From Clostridium omnivorum (lineage in GTDB: Bacteria; Bacillota; Clostridia; Clostridiales; Clostridiaceae): a stretch of 64,000 nucleotides of DNA. The stretch covers positions 652,001 to 716,000 of the forward strand of contig NZ_BRXR01000001.1 in assembly GCF_026012015.1 (NCBI RefSeq), written 5' to 3'. Position 1 is the stretch's first letter. Every line of letters begins with the position of its first letter. The translations under genes were made by a program, and so were the position numbers. Shown here piece by piece: positions 34,428 through 43,911 of this stretch. The notes under the pieces are model-generated. The model was not told the origin of the DNA and did not search any database. It saw only the letters and a list, made by a program, of their open reading frames with translations.

Positions 34428-34461
34428 ATGTTACAATATAGCTTTATGCGAAATGCCTTAA
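34381..34461 (+). CDS. Possible 26-codon upstream reading frame overlapping znuB
   Basis: ATG at 34381 has GGAG five bases before it (from repeat unit 2) and opens MINNYCAPQRTTGGKQCYNI, ending LCEMP. It overlaps the first 34 bases of znuB in another frame and has three Cys. It may be a by-product of the repeat, or a leader that modulates znuB initiation. No conservation evidence is available. Confidence 0.3.
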   Translation: MINNYCAPQRTTGGKQCYNIALCEMP

Positions 34462-35225
34462 TGGCAGGAGTACTTATCTCCATATTATGTCCATCGGTGG
34501 GAGTTTTTCTTGTGCTTAAAAGATATTCTATGATGGGCGATACTCTATCGCACGCATCTTTTGCCGGAATCGCTTTAGGGCTTATACTTGGATTTAATCC
34601 AGTTATTTGCGCATTCATATTTACTTCAATATGTGGGCTTCTTATAGAATATCTAAGAAATTATTATAGTAAATATGCGGAACTTGCAATGTCTATTGTA
34701 CTTACATTAAGTGTAGGTATTGCCATTATATTAATAAGTACTGGCAAATCTGGTGCAAATGTCAATTCATTTTTGTTCGGAAGCATCCTTACAGTTACAA
34801 AAAGTGACCTATACATAATTGCTCTTTTAAGTGTAATATGCTATATAATGCTTATTACTCTTTACAATAAATTGCTCTATATAACCTTTGATGAACAAGG
34901 AGCATACGTGTCAGGTGTAAAAGTTAAACTTATCAATTATCTTTTTACTCTATTAGTTGGAGCTACTATTTCTGTTTCAATACGTGTAATGGGAATTCTC
35001 GTAATTTCTTCTATGATTGTTATTCCTGTAGCTACGGCTCTTCAATTAAATAAAGGCTTTAAGAGTACACTAATTTATTCAATTATATTTGGTTTTATGG
35101 ATATACTTATCGGTCTTATTAGTTCATACTATATTAATAGTGCACCAGGGGGAACAATCGCAGTTACATCCGTAATTATTCTACTACTAGTATTGATTTA
35201 TAAAAAATTCAAGCATTCAACTTAA
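34428..35225 (+). CDS. znuB: Zinc ABC transporter permease
   Basis: A 265-residue ABC-3 family permease with about eight or nine helices. The typical segments GVFLVLKRYSMMGDTLSHASFAG (residues about 23-45), LFGSILTVTKSDL and VISSMIVIPVATALQL are seen. It forms the importer with ZnuA and ZnuC. The ATG at 34428 follows ACAGGAGGG in the last repeat unit. A terminator follows. Confidence 0.93.
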   Translation: MLQYSFMRNALMAGVLISILCPSVGVFLVLKRYSMMGDTLSHASFAGIALGLILGFNPVICAFIFTSICGLLIEYLRNYYSKYAELAMSIVLTLSVGIAIILISTGKSGANVNSFLFGSILTVTKSDLYIIALLSVICYIMLITLYNKLLYITFDEQGAYVSGVKVKLINYLFTLLVGATISVSIRVMGILVISSMIVIPVATALQLNKGFKSTLIYSIIFGFMDILIGLISSYYINSAPGGTIAVTSVIILLLVLIYKKFKHST

Positions 35226-35226
35226 T

Positions 35227-35260
35227 AAAAAAGCAGCCTTAATAGTAGGCTGCTTTTTGT
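35227..35260. terminator. Terminator between znuB and the fur-family gene
   Basis: The stem AAAAGCAGCCT/AGGCTGCTTTT with a seven-base loop and A/T flanks lies between convergent genes. Confidence 0.88.
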
Positions 35261-35287
35261 CACATTATCAATCAATTAAAATTCCTA

Positions 35288-35698
35288 TTATTTCTTCTTG
35301 CATTCTTCACATACACCTTTAATCTTTAACTCATGTTCTGTTAAAGTAAATCCTGTTTTATTTTTAATTATCTCTTCTATTTGCAGCATAGGACATTCTA
35401 TTTCAATTTCCTTATGACAAAGGCTGCACTCTAAAATGTGTTTGTGAACTTCTTTCTTCAATACGTAGTTATACTTTCCATTTCCCAAGTCAAATTTATC
35501 TACAATATTTTTACTTTCAAGCAATTCCAATGTTCTATATATAGTGGACAGATCAACACTAATATTCTCTTCTTTAAATTTTTCATAAATAAAATCTGCA
35601 CTAACTGCATGCTCAATATTCAGTAATAAATTCAATACTTCTATTCTTGCTTTTGTAACCTTTATATTTTTATTTTTTAAATAAAGCTCACTATTCAT
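35288..35698 (-). CDS. Fur-family metal regulator (Zur candidate)
   Basis: A 136-residue Fur-family protein with a winged helix (KVTKARIEVLNLLLN, then DLSTIYRTLELLESKNIV) and metal sites: HKHILECSLCHKEIEIECP and the second Cys pair CEEC near the end. The two CxxC pairs make a structural zinc site. Convergence with znuB and the 7-1-7 operator in the znu promoters point to Zur, but Fur or PerR cannot be excluded by sequence alone. The ATG (MNSELYL) has AAGGTG six bases upstream and is better than the GTG three codons earlier. Confidence 0.88.
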   Translation of the reverse strand: MNSELYLKNKNIKVTKARIEVLNLLLNIEHAVSADFIYEKFKEENISVDLSTIYRTLELLESKNIVDKFDLGNGKYNYVLKKEVHKHILECSLCHKEIEIECPMLQIEEIIKNKTGFTLTEHELKIKGVCEECKKK

Positions 35699-35834
35699 AG
35701 TTATCACCTTACCCTACATTATACCCCTATTATAACATATTATATAAAAATTCCCCAATTATTTTTATGAATTCTTCTACTAGTTTAATTGCATTTTTTG
35801 TATTATAATACAGTAAGGGGAGGGATTATGACAC

Positions 35835-37988
35835 ATGAAGAAGAAAATATTAAAAACCAAAGAGAATATTGTAAAAGGAGACAAAAAACCGAAAAAAATT
35901 AAGAAAGATAAAAAAATTAAGAGTAATTTGTCATTTAAGAATTCCTTTAAAACTCTTTTTAAAAGAAATACATTATTAAATCGTTTAGTTTCTACTACAA
36001 CAGCTGTAATAGTTTTTTCTCTTTTATTTTCTGGAATAGTAACTTTTTTTATAACAAAAACTAAGGTTGAACAGGATTTCAAAAATTCTACTACTCAGAT
36101 AATGAATCAAAATAAAAATTATATTCAATTAGTTAATCAGAGTGTAGAAAGTATATCCATGCAATTATTTTCTAATTCTAATTTTACAAAAATTTTAAAC
36201 AGTAATTATGACAGTGTTTATGACAGATTTACAGCTAAGACTCAAGTAGAAGACACTCTTAAAAACATAACTAATGCTGGAAACGTTAATCTAGTTAAAA
36301 GTATTTATCTATTTAATGACAACGGTTTCTCAACGACCTCCAATGGTACATACTTAAGCGATGATATTCTTAGTCAAGTTAAAAATGAAACTTGGTATAA
36401 AGAAGCAATACAAAACAAAGGAAAGTCCTATTGGTCAATTCCTCATAAAGATACTATTGCAAATGATAATACAGTAAATACAATAAGCTTGACAAGGCAA
36501 TTAATAAGTTCTTTAGATTTTAAGCCTGCAGGAGTAGTTAAAATAAATGTGGATACAGAAGTAATCACATCGGCATTAAAGAATACAAAAGTAGGAAAAT
36601 CTGGACTCATTATAATAGTAAATAAAGATGGTTATGTAATTTCTCACAAAGATAGTAAATTACTTGGTACTCAACTAAAAGACAGCTATTTTAAAGATAT
36701 AGCTGCAAAGGATAGTGGAGACTTTAATTATAAAATGGGTTCAACACCTATGTATGGTGTATTTACAACTTCTCCAGACACAGAGTGGAAATATATTGCT
36801 CTTGTACCAACTGCAGAGCTATACTCCACAGCTACTAATATTGGACTATTTACATTGTTAATAGCCTTATTATGTATAGTGGTATCCTTCTTTTTCTCAT
36901 TATTTACTACAATACAAATTACAACACCTATAAACCACATTATAGATATAACAAAGGAATTATCAAAGGGCAATTTCACTATTACATCAAACTCAAATAA
37001 AATATTGGAATTAAATGAGTTAAGCGTTAATTTTAATAATATGATTAATAATTTAAAAGGTGCGCTACTCGGAACCTTCCAGCTTGCCAATGAAACAGAT
37101 GCTGCGGCCAAAGATTTGTTAGAGATTTCTCATGGTATGAATCTGTCTTCTAAAGAAATAAGTGGAGCTGCAGATGAAATAGCTGCAGGTTCTACAGAAC
37201 AAACTGAAAGCGCAGTTATGTGTGTTGAAGTATCAAACAGCTTTAATTTGGAAATTGAGAGTGCTATAAGCACATTGCAACAGGTTAATGAAGCTACCGA
37301 CACTTCCACAAATATTATTAATGATAGTACAGTAACAATTAATAACCTTAGGAAAACTTCAAGCAATAACTCTGATGCAATGGACAAAGTTGCAGAGACT
37401 ATTTCAAATCTAAATAATAATACTAAGGATATTATAACTATACTTAATAAAATTAATGAAATTACTGAACAAACAAATCTATTAGCCCTTAATGCTTCTA
37501 TAGAAGCAGCTAGAGCCGGAGAAGCAGGTCGTGGATTTGCAGTAGTTGCCAATGAAATAAGAATTCTTGCAGAAGAATCTCAAAAGGCTTCATTAGATAT
37601 AAAGAAAATAATAGATAATGTTAATTTATCTATTAGTACTTCACTAGATATATCAAATTCAGCTAAAGAAGCATTTAAAGAAGAGCTAGATCAAGTAACT
37701 ATAACTATAGATTCTTTCGATAGTATCAAAGCTTCCATTAATAAGATACTCTCCTCAATGGAAGAATCGATGTCTTCTATAAAACTTTTAGATAACGGTA
37801 AAGAGATACTTGGAAAATACATTAATAATATAGCTGAAATATCTCAAAGAAACACCGCTGCTACAGAAGAAGTTACTGCATCTATTCAAACTCAATCTGT
37901 GTCAAATGATGAGATGTATACGTTAGCTCAAAGTTTAAATGAAAAAGCTGAGCATTTAAAGCAACTATTAAACAGATTTACATTTTAA
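35835..37988 (+). CDS. Methyl-accepting chemotaxis protein with dCache sensor
   Basis: A 717-residue chemoreceptor. A very basic 40-residue cytoplasmic N-terminus (Lys-rich) precedes TM1 (about residues 54-75), a dCache_1 domain of about 260 residues ([14 protein letters not shown] and [17 protein letters not shown] are Cache-like), TM2 (about 337-362), HAMP and the signalling domain with tip [19 protein letters not shown]. Many chemoreceptors of this form bind amino acids. The Lys-rich N-terminus is uncommon. GGGGAGGG precedes the ATG; another ATG seven bases earlier is in a different frame. Confidence 0.92.
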   Translation: MKKKILKTKENIVKGDKKPKKIKKDKKIKSNLSFKNSFKTLFKRNTLLNRLVSTTTAVIVFSLLFSGIVTFFITKTKVEQDFKNSTTQIMNQNKNYIQLVNQSVESISMQLFSNSNFTKILNSNYDSVYDRFTAKTQVEDTLKNITNAGNVNLVKSIYLFNDNGFSTTSNGTYLSDDILSQVKNETWYKEAIQNKGKSYWSIPHKDTIANDNTVNTISLTRQLISSLDFKPAGVVKINVDTEVITSALKNTKVGKSGLIIIVNKDGYVISHKDSKLLGTQLKDSYFKDIAAKDSGDFNYKMGSTPMYGVFTTSPDTEWKYIALVPTAELYSTATNIGLFTLLIALLCIVVSFFFSLFTTIQITTPINHIIDITKELSKGNFTITSNSNKILELNELSVNFNNMINNLKGALLGTFQLANETDAAAKDLLEISHGMNLSSKEISGAADEIAAGSTEQTESAVMCVEVSNSFNLEIESAISTLQQVNEATDTSTNIINDSTVTINNLRKTSSNNSDAMDKVAETISNLNNNTKDIITILNKINEITEQTNLLALNASIEAARAGEAGRGFAVVANEIRILAEESQKASLDIKKIIDNVNLSISTSLDISNSAKEAFKEELDQVTITIDSFDSIKASINKILSSMEESMSSIKLLDNGKEILGKYINNIAEISQRNTAATEEVTASIQTQSVSNDEMYTLAQSLNEKAEHLKQLLNRFTF

Positions 37989-38004
37989 TTTTCACAAAAC
38001 TATA

Positions 38005-38038
38005 AAGAGAATGGATTAAACCCCCATTCTCTTCTATT
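38005..38038. terminator. Terminator after the dCache chemoreceptor
   Basis: The stem AAGAGAATGG/CCATTCTCTT has a nine-base loop and a T-rich right side. It overlaps the 3' end of the convergent CorC-like gene. Confidence 0.72.
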
Positions 38039-39329
38039 TTTCCAATTTAGTTATAAGTATTCTTTTAATTCTTTTATTATCTAATTCTAACACTGTAAAT
38101 CTATAATTTTCAAGCTCAATGCTTTCTTTTTCCTTTGGAAATCCCCCTAGATAATCCAAAATTAACCCACTAGCCGTATCATAATTTTCCGGATAGTCTG
38201 CTTCTAACAATTCATTAAGCTCTGTCATATTTATTCCACCATCAATTTCAAATTCATTTTCTCCTCTTACTGCTATTTCCACCTCGATCTCATCATATTC
38301 ATCATATATGTTTCCCACAATTTCTTCCAGCATATCTTCTATAGTTACCAGTCCAGCTGTACCTCCGTATTCATCAATTGCTATACTAATATGAACACCC
38401 TTCTTTTGCATCTCCTTTAGTAAAACATCTATCTTCTTGTATTCAGTAACAAAAAAAGGTTCCTTTACAAAATCCTTCAGGTTAAATTCTGTGTTATCTT
38501 TTTTATAAGCCATGTAGTCAATAATATCTTTTGTATATAATACTCCTATAATGTCATCAATATTTTCTTTATAAACTGGGACTCTTGAATACTTTTCCTC
38601 TGTAATTACTTTTAAAACCTCTTCTAGATTGTTTTCCACATCAAGTGCTACTATATCTGGACGAGGAGTCATGATATCACTTACAGTTGTATCATCAAAT
38701 TGAAAAATGCTATTAATCATATCTGTTTCAGCTTTTTGAAAAATTCCCTGCTCTTCACCTACATTAATCATCATTTTTATTTCTTCTTCAGTTATTTCAT
38801 CTTCACTATCATTATCGCTTCCTACAATTAGATTCACAAAAAAGTTAGTACTTTTTGTCAGAGTTATAACTAGCGGCTTTGCCATAGTGTCAATAATTTT
38901 TATGACTCCTACAGACAAATTAGCAATAGTCTCTGCTTTTCTCAGAGCAAGTCGCTTTGGAATAAGTTCTCCAAACAATAGTGATAAAAAAGAAATAAGA
39001 ATTGTAATTATTATAAAAGATAACTTTGAACTAAGTTTAACCAATAGTGGAATGTCTGTGGTTATAAGCAGCTTTTCAAAGCTTTTTGATAACCCTACTG
39101 CAGCCGACGCTGAGGTAAAAAAGCTGGCTAACGTAACTCCAACTTGTATTGTAGCCAAGAACTTGCTTGGTTCTTTTATTATTTCTAAAAGCTGAATAGA
39201 TTTTTTATCACCTTCACTAGCTTTTTTCTCTAGTGCTAATTCCTTAACAGAAATTATGCTTATTTCAGCAGCAGCAAAAAAAGCATTTATACTTATTAAA
39301 ATGATTAAAATGATTATATCTCCAGTCAA
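38034..39329 (-). CDS. CorC/HlyC-family membrane protein (CNNM-type, DUF21-CBS)
   Basis: A 431-residue protein with an N-terminal DUF21/CNNM membrane domain (about residues 1-190, INAFFAAAEISIISV, four helices), two CBS domains (TVSDIMTPRPDIVALD..., and KGVHISIAIDEYGGTAGLVTIED) and a C-terminal CorC_HlyC domain (about 345-425). Members are magnesium or cobalt export regulators and transporters. The start is TTG with GGTGGTG upstream. It is monocistronic. Confidence 0.9.
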   Translation of the reverse strand: MTGDIIILIILISINAFFAAAEISIISVKELALEKKASEGDKKSIQLLEIIKEPSKFLATIQVGVTLASFFTSASAAVGLSKSFEKLLITTDIPLLVKLSSKLSFIIITILISFLSLLFGELIPKRLALRKAETIANLSVGVIKIIDTMAKPLVITLTKSTNFFVNLIVGSDNDSEDEITEEEIKMMINVGEEQGIFQKAETDMINSIFQFDDTTVSDIMTPRPDIVALDVENNLEEVLKVITEEKYSRVPVYKENIDDIIGVLYTKDIIDYMAYKKDNTEFNLKDFVKEPFFVTEYKKIDVLLKEMQKKGVHISIAIDEYGGTAGLVTIEDMLEEIVGNIYDEYDEIEVEIAVRGENEFEIDGGINMTELNELLEADYPENYDTASGLILDYLGGFPKEKESIELENYRFTVLELDNKRIKRILITKLEK

Positions 39330-39477
39330 GCCTTAATCACCACCGTTAACTAAGTAACAACACCTGTAAGTTAGATGTTTATAGACCTTAGTATTACCAT
39401 TTTATAAGGCTTTAATGTTGAAAAACAAAAAAATTGCAAATGAATTTAATGAGTAAATTTATTATTTTTCATTGTGT

Positions 39478-40035
39478 CTATAAAAAGATCATCTTTAGCC
39501 CAAATAAAATTAAAATTATACCACCTAAATAATCCGCATATTTGCCAACTGGTTCAATTCTTTTTAAGTATTTGGCAATAAGAAATGCAGTAATAGTCAT
39601 TACTAGGGTTACTATTCCAATAAAAATTGTGTATTTTAATATAACTAAAGTATTTGTTATATTATCTAATGCAGTAAAACCTATTACCATGGCATCTATA
39701 CTTACAGAAACCCCAAGTACAATATACATCTTTGGCCTGATTAGAGGGCATTCTCCCTTATTTTCAAAGCCTTCCTTTATCATCATAACACCTACTATAG
39801 CAATTACTATTCCTCCTAGTATTTCAGGAACTGCAGCAATATAGGTATTAAATAAAAGCCCCGCATATGCACCTATTAGTGCAAAGAAAAACTGAAAAAA
39901 TCCAAAAGAAAATGAAAATCCTATTTTATTTTTTCTTTTTACAGCCCCATTAAGACCTATGCAAATAGCTACTCCAAAAGCGTCTAACGATAGAGCTAAG
40001 GAAATTAAGAATAACGAATATAAAGATAAATCCAT
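39478..40035 (-). CDS. mntP: Manganese efflux pump MntP
   Basis: A 185-residue, six-helix protein with the duplicated motif of the MntP family: [15 protein letters not shown] in the first half and [14 protein letters not shown] in the second, with the Asp residues that line the manganese path. No manganese-sensing yybP-ykoY riboswitch could be recognised in the upstream 227 bases. It is transcribed alone, with a GGGGGAG site. Confidence 0.92.
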   Translation of the reverse strand: MDLSLYSLFLISLALSLDAFGVAICIGLNGAVKRKNKIGFSFSFGFFQFFFALIGAYAGLLFNTYIAAVPEILGGIVIAIVGVMMIKEGFENKGECPLIRPKMYIVLGVSVSIDAMVIGFTALDNITNTLVILKYTIFIGIVTLVMTITAFLIAKYLKRIEPVGKYADYLGGIILILFGLKMIFL

Positions 40036-40162
40036 TTTGCTCCCCCTTTTTTTAGCACATTTAGTTTAAAATTAAATACCTATCATCTTTATATTATATA
40101 TACTTTTTTATTGTTTTTATTCTATTTTTAATTAAGTTTGTCCCCATATAATTAGCTTAAAA

Positions 40163-40192
40163 TAAAAAGTTCACTTAGCAGTGAACTTTTTT
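40163..40192. terminator. Hairpin terminator upstream of mntP
   Basis: The stem AAAAAGTTCACT/AGTGAACTTTTT has a four-base loop. It stands second in the path of pit transcripts, which already meet the hairpin at 40228-40253. Confidence 0.8.
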
Positions 40193-40227
40193 CACATAAA
40201 TAACAGAATAACTTTTAATTTGAGTAA

Positions 40228-40253
40228 TAAAAAAAGAGTAGTTTGCAAACTAC
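40228..40253 (-). terminator. Terminator of the pit operon
   Basis: The palindrome GTAGTTTGCAAACTAC is preceded on the left by eight A's, giving a U-tract on the minus strand, about 10 bases past the pit stop. Confidence 0.78.
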
Positions 40254-40262
40254 CCTTTAATC

Positions 40263-41303
40263 TTAAAATGCATGAATTAAAAATGTTACTATTCCTCCAA
40301 TAAGCGCTGTTACTGGAATTGTAAATACCCATGCCCATACTATATTCTTAGCAACTATCCATCTTACGGATGAAAGTCTTTTAGATGCTCCAACTCCCAT
40401 GATGGAAGTAGAAATTATATGTGTAGTACTTACTGGAGCATGCATCATGGATGCAGTAAATATTACAGCTGCTGCACCTGTCTCAGCTGCAAAACCATTA
40501 ACCGGTGCAAGTCTTGCCATGTTCATACCCATAGTCTTTATAATCTTCCAACCACCTATTGATGTACCTAAAGCCATTGCTAGTGCACAGGAGAATTTAA
40601 CCCAGGTAGGTATATAAAAGGATTGAATAAGTCCCCCTGTTGTAAGTGCCATTGCAATTATACCCATAGATTTTTGAGCATCATTCATACCATGGTTTAA
40701 TGCCATAGCAGCTGCAGAAGCAATCTGAGCCTTTGAAAAAACCTTTGTAACAGTTTTTGGTCTTACACTTCTTAATAGCCACTGAAGAGCTACCATAACT
40801 AAAAATCCTACTATAAAGCCTATTACTGGTGAAAGGAAAAGCCATAGTACTACTTTATCCCAAAAGTTATGCCAATTTACTATTGAAAATGCTTTCATAA
40901 TGGAAATTCCGCCTGCTTGCTTAGCAGTCATTGTCACCTCATAAACCATAGCTGAACCTATAAGGCCGCCTATAAGAGCATGTGATGAGCTACTAGGAAT
41001 ACCAAAGTACCACGTAATAAGATTCCAAATGATTGCTCCAATAAGTGCTGAAATTACAACTTCTTGAGTAACAGATTGTGGAGCCACAATTCCGCTACCT
41101 ATTGTTTTAGCAACTTCTGTACTTAAAAATGCACCTACAAAGTTTAACACAGCAGACATAAGTATAGCAGCTTGTGGTGTTAGAACTCTTGTAGAAACTG
41201 ATGTAGCTATAGCATTAGCAGTATCATGGAAACCATTAATAAAATCGAATACTAATGCCAATATAACAACAACTATTGTTATAATTACTGCATAACTAAG
41301 CAT
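40263..41303 (-). CDS. pit: PiT-family inorganic phosphate transporter
   Basis: A 346-residue transporter with ten or more helices. The PiT signature GFHDTANAIATSVSTRVL (residues about 24-41) and the second copy NHGMNDAQKSMGIIAMAL (about 208-225) are both intact. It imports phosphate with protons or sodium. The start overlaps the DUF47 gene by eight bases. The pair is a typical PiT-accessory operon. Confidence 0.94.
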   Translation of the reverse strand: MLSYAVIITIVVVILALVFDFINGFHDTANAIATSVSTRVLTPQAAILMSAVLNFVGAFLSTEVAKTIGSGIVAPQSVTQEVVISALIGAIIWNLITWYFGIPSSSSHALIGGLIGSAMVYEVTMTAKQAGGISIMKAFSIVNWHNFWDKVVLWLFLSPVIGFIVGFLVMVALQWLLRSVRPKTVTKVFSKAQIASAAAMALNHGMNDAQKSMGIIAMALTTGGLIQSFYIPTWVKFSCALAMALGTSIGGWKIIKTMGMNMARLAPVNGFAAETGAAAVIFTASMMHAPVSTTHIISTSIMGVGASKRLSSVRWIVAKNIVWAWVFTIPVTALIGGIVTFLIHAF

Positions 41304-41919
41304 GTTTCATTACAACTCCTTCAACTGTATTGGCAACTTCCTCACAAGCATCTAGCGTTTGTTCTATAAAATCATAGATTTCATGCCACTTAAATACGTC
41401 AAGAGCTGGAGTTTCTCCATTGAATAAAGTTGTTACTGCTCTTCTGAAGATTTGGTCTCCATCATCTTCTAACCTATTTATTTCAATTATTTTTTCTGAT
41501 AACTTAGTGCTCTTTCTAGCATTCTTTAATTCTTCCATAAGGCTTATTAATTCTTTGCAGGAACTAACAATTAATTTTCCAAGTATTAATGAATCCTTTG
41601 TAGCAGTAGATACATTAAACATTACAAATCTATGTGCAGTTGCTTCGATATTGTCAATAATATCATCCATTTGTTTTGCAATTAAGTAAATATCTTCTCT
41701 ATCTAGGGGTGTTATAAAACTTCTATTAAGCTGTTCTAGTATATCATGAGCTTGTTTGTCCCCTTTATGTTCAATTTCTTCGATTTGTCTAACCTTATTT
41801 TGTACATCATCCAGATTATTTAAAAGGTCGTCTAATCTCTCTGCAGCCTCATATATTAGGTGAGCTGTGTCAATAAACATATCGTAAAACTTATCTTCCT
41901 TTGGACTAATTCTAGCCAT
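41296..41919 (-). CDS. DUF47/PhoU-like Pit accessory protein
   Basis: A 207-residue helical protein of the PhoU_div (DUF47) family. The motif EIEHKGDKQAHDILEQLNRSFITPLDREDIYLIAKQMDDIID is visible in parts at residues 46-90, with paired acid residues that bind metal. It regulates or stabilises the PiT transporter encoded immediately downstream, whose start overlaps its stop. Confidence 0.92.
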   Translation of the reverse strand: MARISPKEDKFYDMFIDTAHLIYEAAERLDDLLNNLDDVQNKVRQIEEIEHKGDKQAHDILEQLNRSFITPLDREDIYLIAKQMDDIIDNIEATAHRFVMFNVSTATKDSLILGKLIVSSCKELISLMEELKNARKSTKLSEKIIEINRLEDDGDQIFRRAVTTLFNGETPALDVFKWHEIYDFIEQTLDACEEVANTVEGVVMKHA

Positions 41920-41987
41920 TTTAAAATCCTCCTCTTAATAAAAGACTTTATTTTGTAAAATTTTTGTCATATTACGCACCATTTTTG

Positions 41988-42053
41988 ATTATAACACATT
42001 CTTAAAAAAAGTTAAACAGCTTGTAATATACTTAACATAGACTTAACATAGAA
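41988..42053 (-). promoter_or_regulatory. Pit operon promoter with Pho-box-like repeats
   Basis: An extended -10 TGTTATAAT lies on the minus strand (hexamer at 41988-41993). Upstream of its weak -35 are two perfect direct copies of TTAACATAGA exactly 11 bases apart (42032-42041 and 42043-42052 on the plus strand), plus a weaker copy at 42021. Eleven-base repeats of TTAACA are the PhoP/PhoB box form. The repeats point away from the pit gene, and orientation can matter in Bacillus, so activation is uncertain. Confidence 0.5.
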
Positions 42054-42305
42054 CGTTTTCAATGTAAAATGCACTACTTTTATTTTAACAAAAATGCACT
42101 TAAATTAAACGTCGTTTTTTGTCAAAATAAAAACAATTTTATCTGTAAAGCATCTTATTGCTTAGTTGATTAATCAATATATTTGTTAATATTTTTACTT
42201 AATCCATTATACATATTTAACAAAATATACTAAAATATAATTACAATTAATATATATTATGGTAATATATAAATTGTAACAATAATTACTTAAGGAGGGC
42301 TAACT
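42054..42305. other. AT-rich leader of the LiaF-like gene
   Basis: This segment holds two direct copies of AAAATGCACT (42066-42075 and 42091-42100) and long A/T runs, with no coding frame. The copies are 25 bases apart, which suits paired protein binding on one face of the helix at about 2.4 turns. The GGAGGG ribosome site lies at its right end. Confidence 0.35.
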
Positions 42306-42797
42306 TTGAAAAAATCTAATCTCTTTTGGGGTTTACTATTAATTGCTATCGGTATTTTCACACTAATAGACAAAATTTTTAACATACATTGGTTTACTAT
42401 GAATAACCTATGGCCGCTTTTCATTCTAATTCCTGGATTGATTTTTGAATTCAGTTTCTTTGTTACTAAAAGAGATCCAGGTGTCCTTGTACCAGGAGGT
42501 ATTTTAACTACAATAGGCTTGCTATTTTTATTTGAAACTTTCACTGATTGGGGTTTTGCAGCATATACTTGGCCTATTTATCCTCTAGCTGTTGCAATAG
42601 GTTTATTTCAACTGTACCTTTTTGGAAGAAGACAATCTGGCTTACTAATACCTGTTTTCATATTAGGTGGAGTATCAATTATAGCTTTCTTATCTATGTT
42701 TTTAGGCAACATGTTCTATTGGTTAAATTACGGGCTATTATTACCTATAGCTTTAATAATTGTTGGTATACTACTTTTATTTAGAACCTTTTCCTAA
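42306..42797 (+). CDS. LiaI/LiaF-like transmembrane protein
   Basis: A 163-residue membrane protein with about five helices and no extracellular domain. The alternation FWGLLLIAIGIFTLIDK, WPLFILIPGLIFEFSFF, and later YWLNYGLLLPIALIIVGILL resembles the DUF5668/LiaI-LiaF N-terminal membrane region, often linked to cell-envelope stress responses. No liaF C-terminal domain or two-component genes are nearby, so the function is unclear. AAGGAGGG precedes the ATG. Confidence 0.7.
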   Translation: MKKSNLFWGLLLIAIGIFTLIDKIFNIHWFTMNNLWPLFILIPGLIFEFSFFVTKRDPGVLVPGGILTTIGLLFLFETFTDWGFAAYTWPIYPLAVAIGLFQLYLFGRRQSGLLIPVFILGGVSIIAFLSMFLGNMFYWLNYGLLLPIALIIVGILLLFRTFS

Positions 42798-42804
42798 GTA
42801 ACTT

Positions 42805-42837
42805 AAAGCCAGCAGTAATTTTTACTGCTGGCTTTTT
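42805..42837. terminator. Terminator between the LiaF-like and DagK-like genes
   Basis: The stem AAAGCCAGCAGTAA/TTACTGCTGGCTTT has a short T loop and A/T flanks. It serves the convergent genes. Confidence 0.88.
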
Positions 42838-42868
42838 ATTTACTAAAGCTACTTCTATTTATAATCAA

Positions 42869-43747
42869 TTAAGGCATAACTACTTTTATACCCTTAGGTA
42901 TTATTTCAAATTCCACTTCCCTAACTCTTAGAATTTCACCATCTATATTAAGCGATACTTCTTCATCACAGCTAATTTTCACCTTTCTGCCTCTATAAAA
43001 AGACACCTCCTTAATTGAGGCATGCTGCCCTTTTATGGCTTTCGGGAATAGTCTTAATATCTTTAATTTATTTACCTCTTCTATTATGCATACATCAAAT
43101 ACTCCATCATCCAATATAGCATCTGGTGTCATTAAAATACCACCACCATAACACTTTCCATTTGCTATTGCAGCCAAAAGAGATTTAATATTTAGCTTTT
43201 TTTCATCAATGGTAATATTTAAATGTACAGATTTATATTTAAATACAGTTTCTATTATTCCAAAAATATAAGCTAAACTTCCTCCAACAAAGGGAAGCTT
43301 CTTAAAATTAGCAGTATTATATGCTACTTCCGCATCAAAGCCTACAGACGCAATATTAATAAAATATCTATCATTTACTCTTGCTAAATCTAAAAAAACA
43401 TCCTTTCCATTTATAGCTTGTTCAAGACTTGTAAGTACATCGCTGTACTCATATATATTCCTTGAAAAATCATTTCCTGTTCCACTTGGGATTACGGCAA
43501 GAGTGCTATTGCTCCCCACTATTCCGTTTAAAACTTCATTAAGAGTTCCATCTCCACCTACAGAATATACTCTATAATCATCGTTCTTAACATAATTTTT
43601 AACTATTTCAGTAGCATGTCCAACTCCTTTTGTTACTTCTACAAAATATTCTTCTTTTTTAACTTCAAGTATTTTTTCTATTTCAGGAATCAAGCTTAAA
43701 TTCTTCCCTTTTCCAGCAGTAGGATTTATTATAAAAAGATGTTTCAT
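42869..43747 (-). CDS. Diacylglycerol kinase-family lipid kinase (YegS/DgkB-like)
   Basis: A 292-residue lipid kinase. IINPTAGKGK (residues about 6-15) and the catalytic-site motif SVGGDGTLNEVLNG (about 77-90) are diagnostic of the DAGK catalytic domain, followed by VIPSGTGNDFSR and a beta-rich second half with DGVFDVCIIEE. It may phosphorylate diacylglycerol or undecaprenol-like lipids; the family is broad. It is monocistronic with AGGTG upstream. Confidence 0.9.
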   Translation of the reverse strand: MKHLFIINPTAGKGKNLSLIPEIEKILEVKKEEYFVEVTKGVGHATEIVKNYVKNDDYRVYSVGGDGTLNEVLNGIVGSNSTLAVIPSGTGNDFSRNIYEYSDVLTSLEQAINGKDVFLDLARVNDRYFINIASVGFDAEVAYNTANFKKLPFVGGSLAYIFGIIETVFKYKSVHLNITIDEKKLNIKSLLAAIANGKCYGGGILMTPDAILDDGVFDVCIIEEVNKLKILRLFPKAIKGQHASIKEVSFYRGRKVKISCDEEVSLNIDGEILRVREVEFEIIPKGIKVVMP

Positions 43748-43846
43748 ACCTGCACCTCATTTATCTAAAGTTGTACTACATAAATACTGCGACTAATTAT
43801 ATTTTATTATAATTACTATATTTAGTACAGAACAAATGCAGAAATA

Positions 43847-43876
43847 AAAGAGCTTTGGATTATAATCCAAAGCTAA
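43847..43876 (-). terminator. Terminator of fbp
   Basis: The palindrome AGCTTTGGATTATAATCCAAAGCT (perfect, 24 bases; given as arms AGCTTTGGATTA) is followed on the minus strand by CTCTTTTATTT. It is about 36 bases past the fbp stop. Confidence 0.75.
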
Positions 43877-43911
43877 AAACCATATTTATTATTTAAAAAA
43901 CTGTGAGCAAT

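Noticed and set aside
35828-35840. Alternative ATG at 35828 for the dCache chemoreceptor
   Set aside because: It is closer to the ribosome site but opens a different frame that stops within about 20 codons.
40036-40262. Possible yybP-ykoY manganese riboswitch before mntP
   Set aside because: I looked for the conserved GGGGAGTA core and paired loops and found only terminator hairpins.
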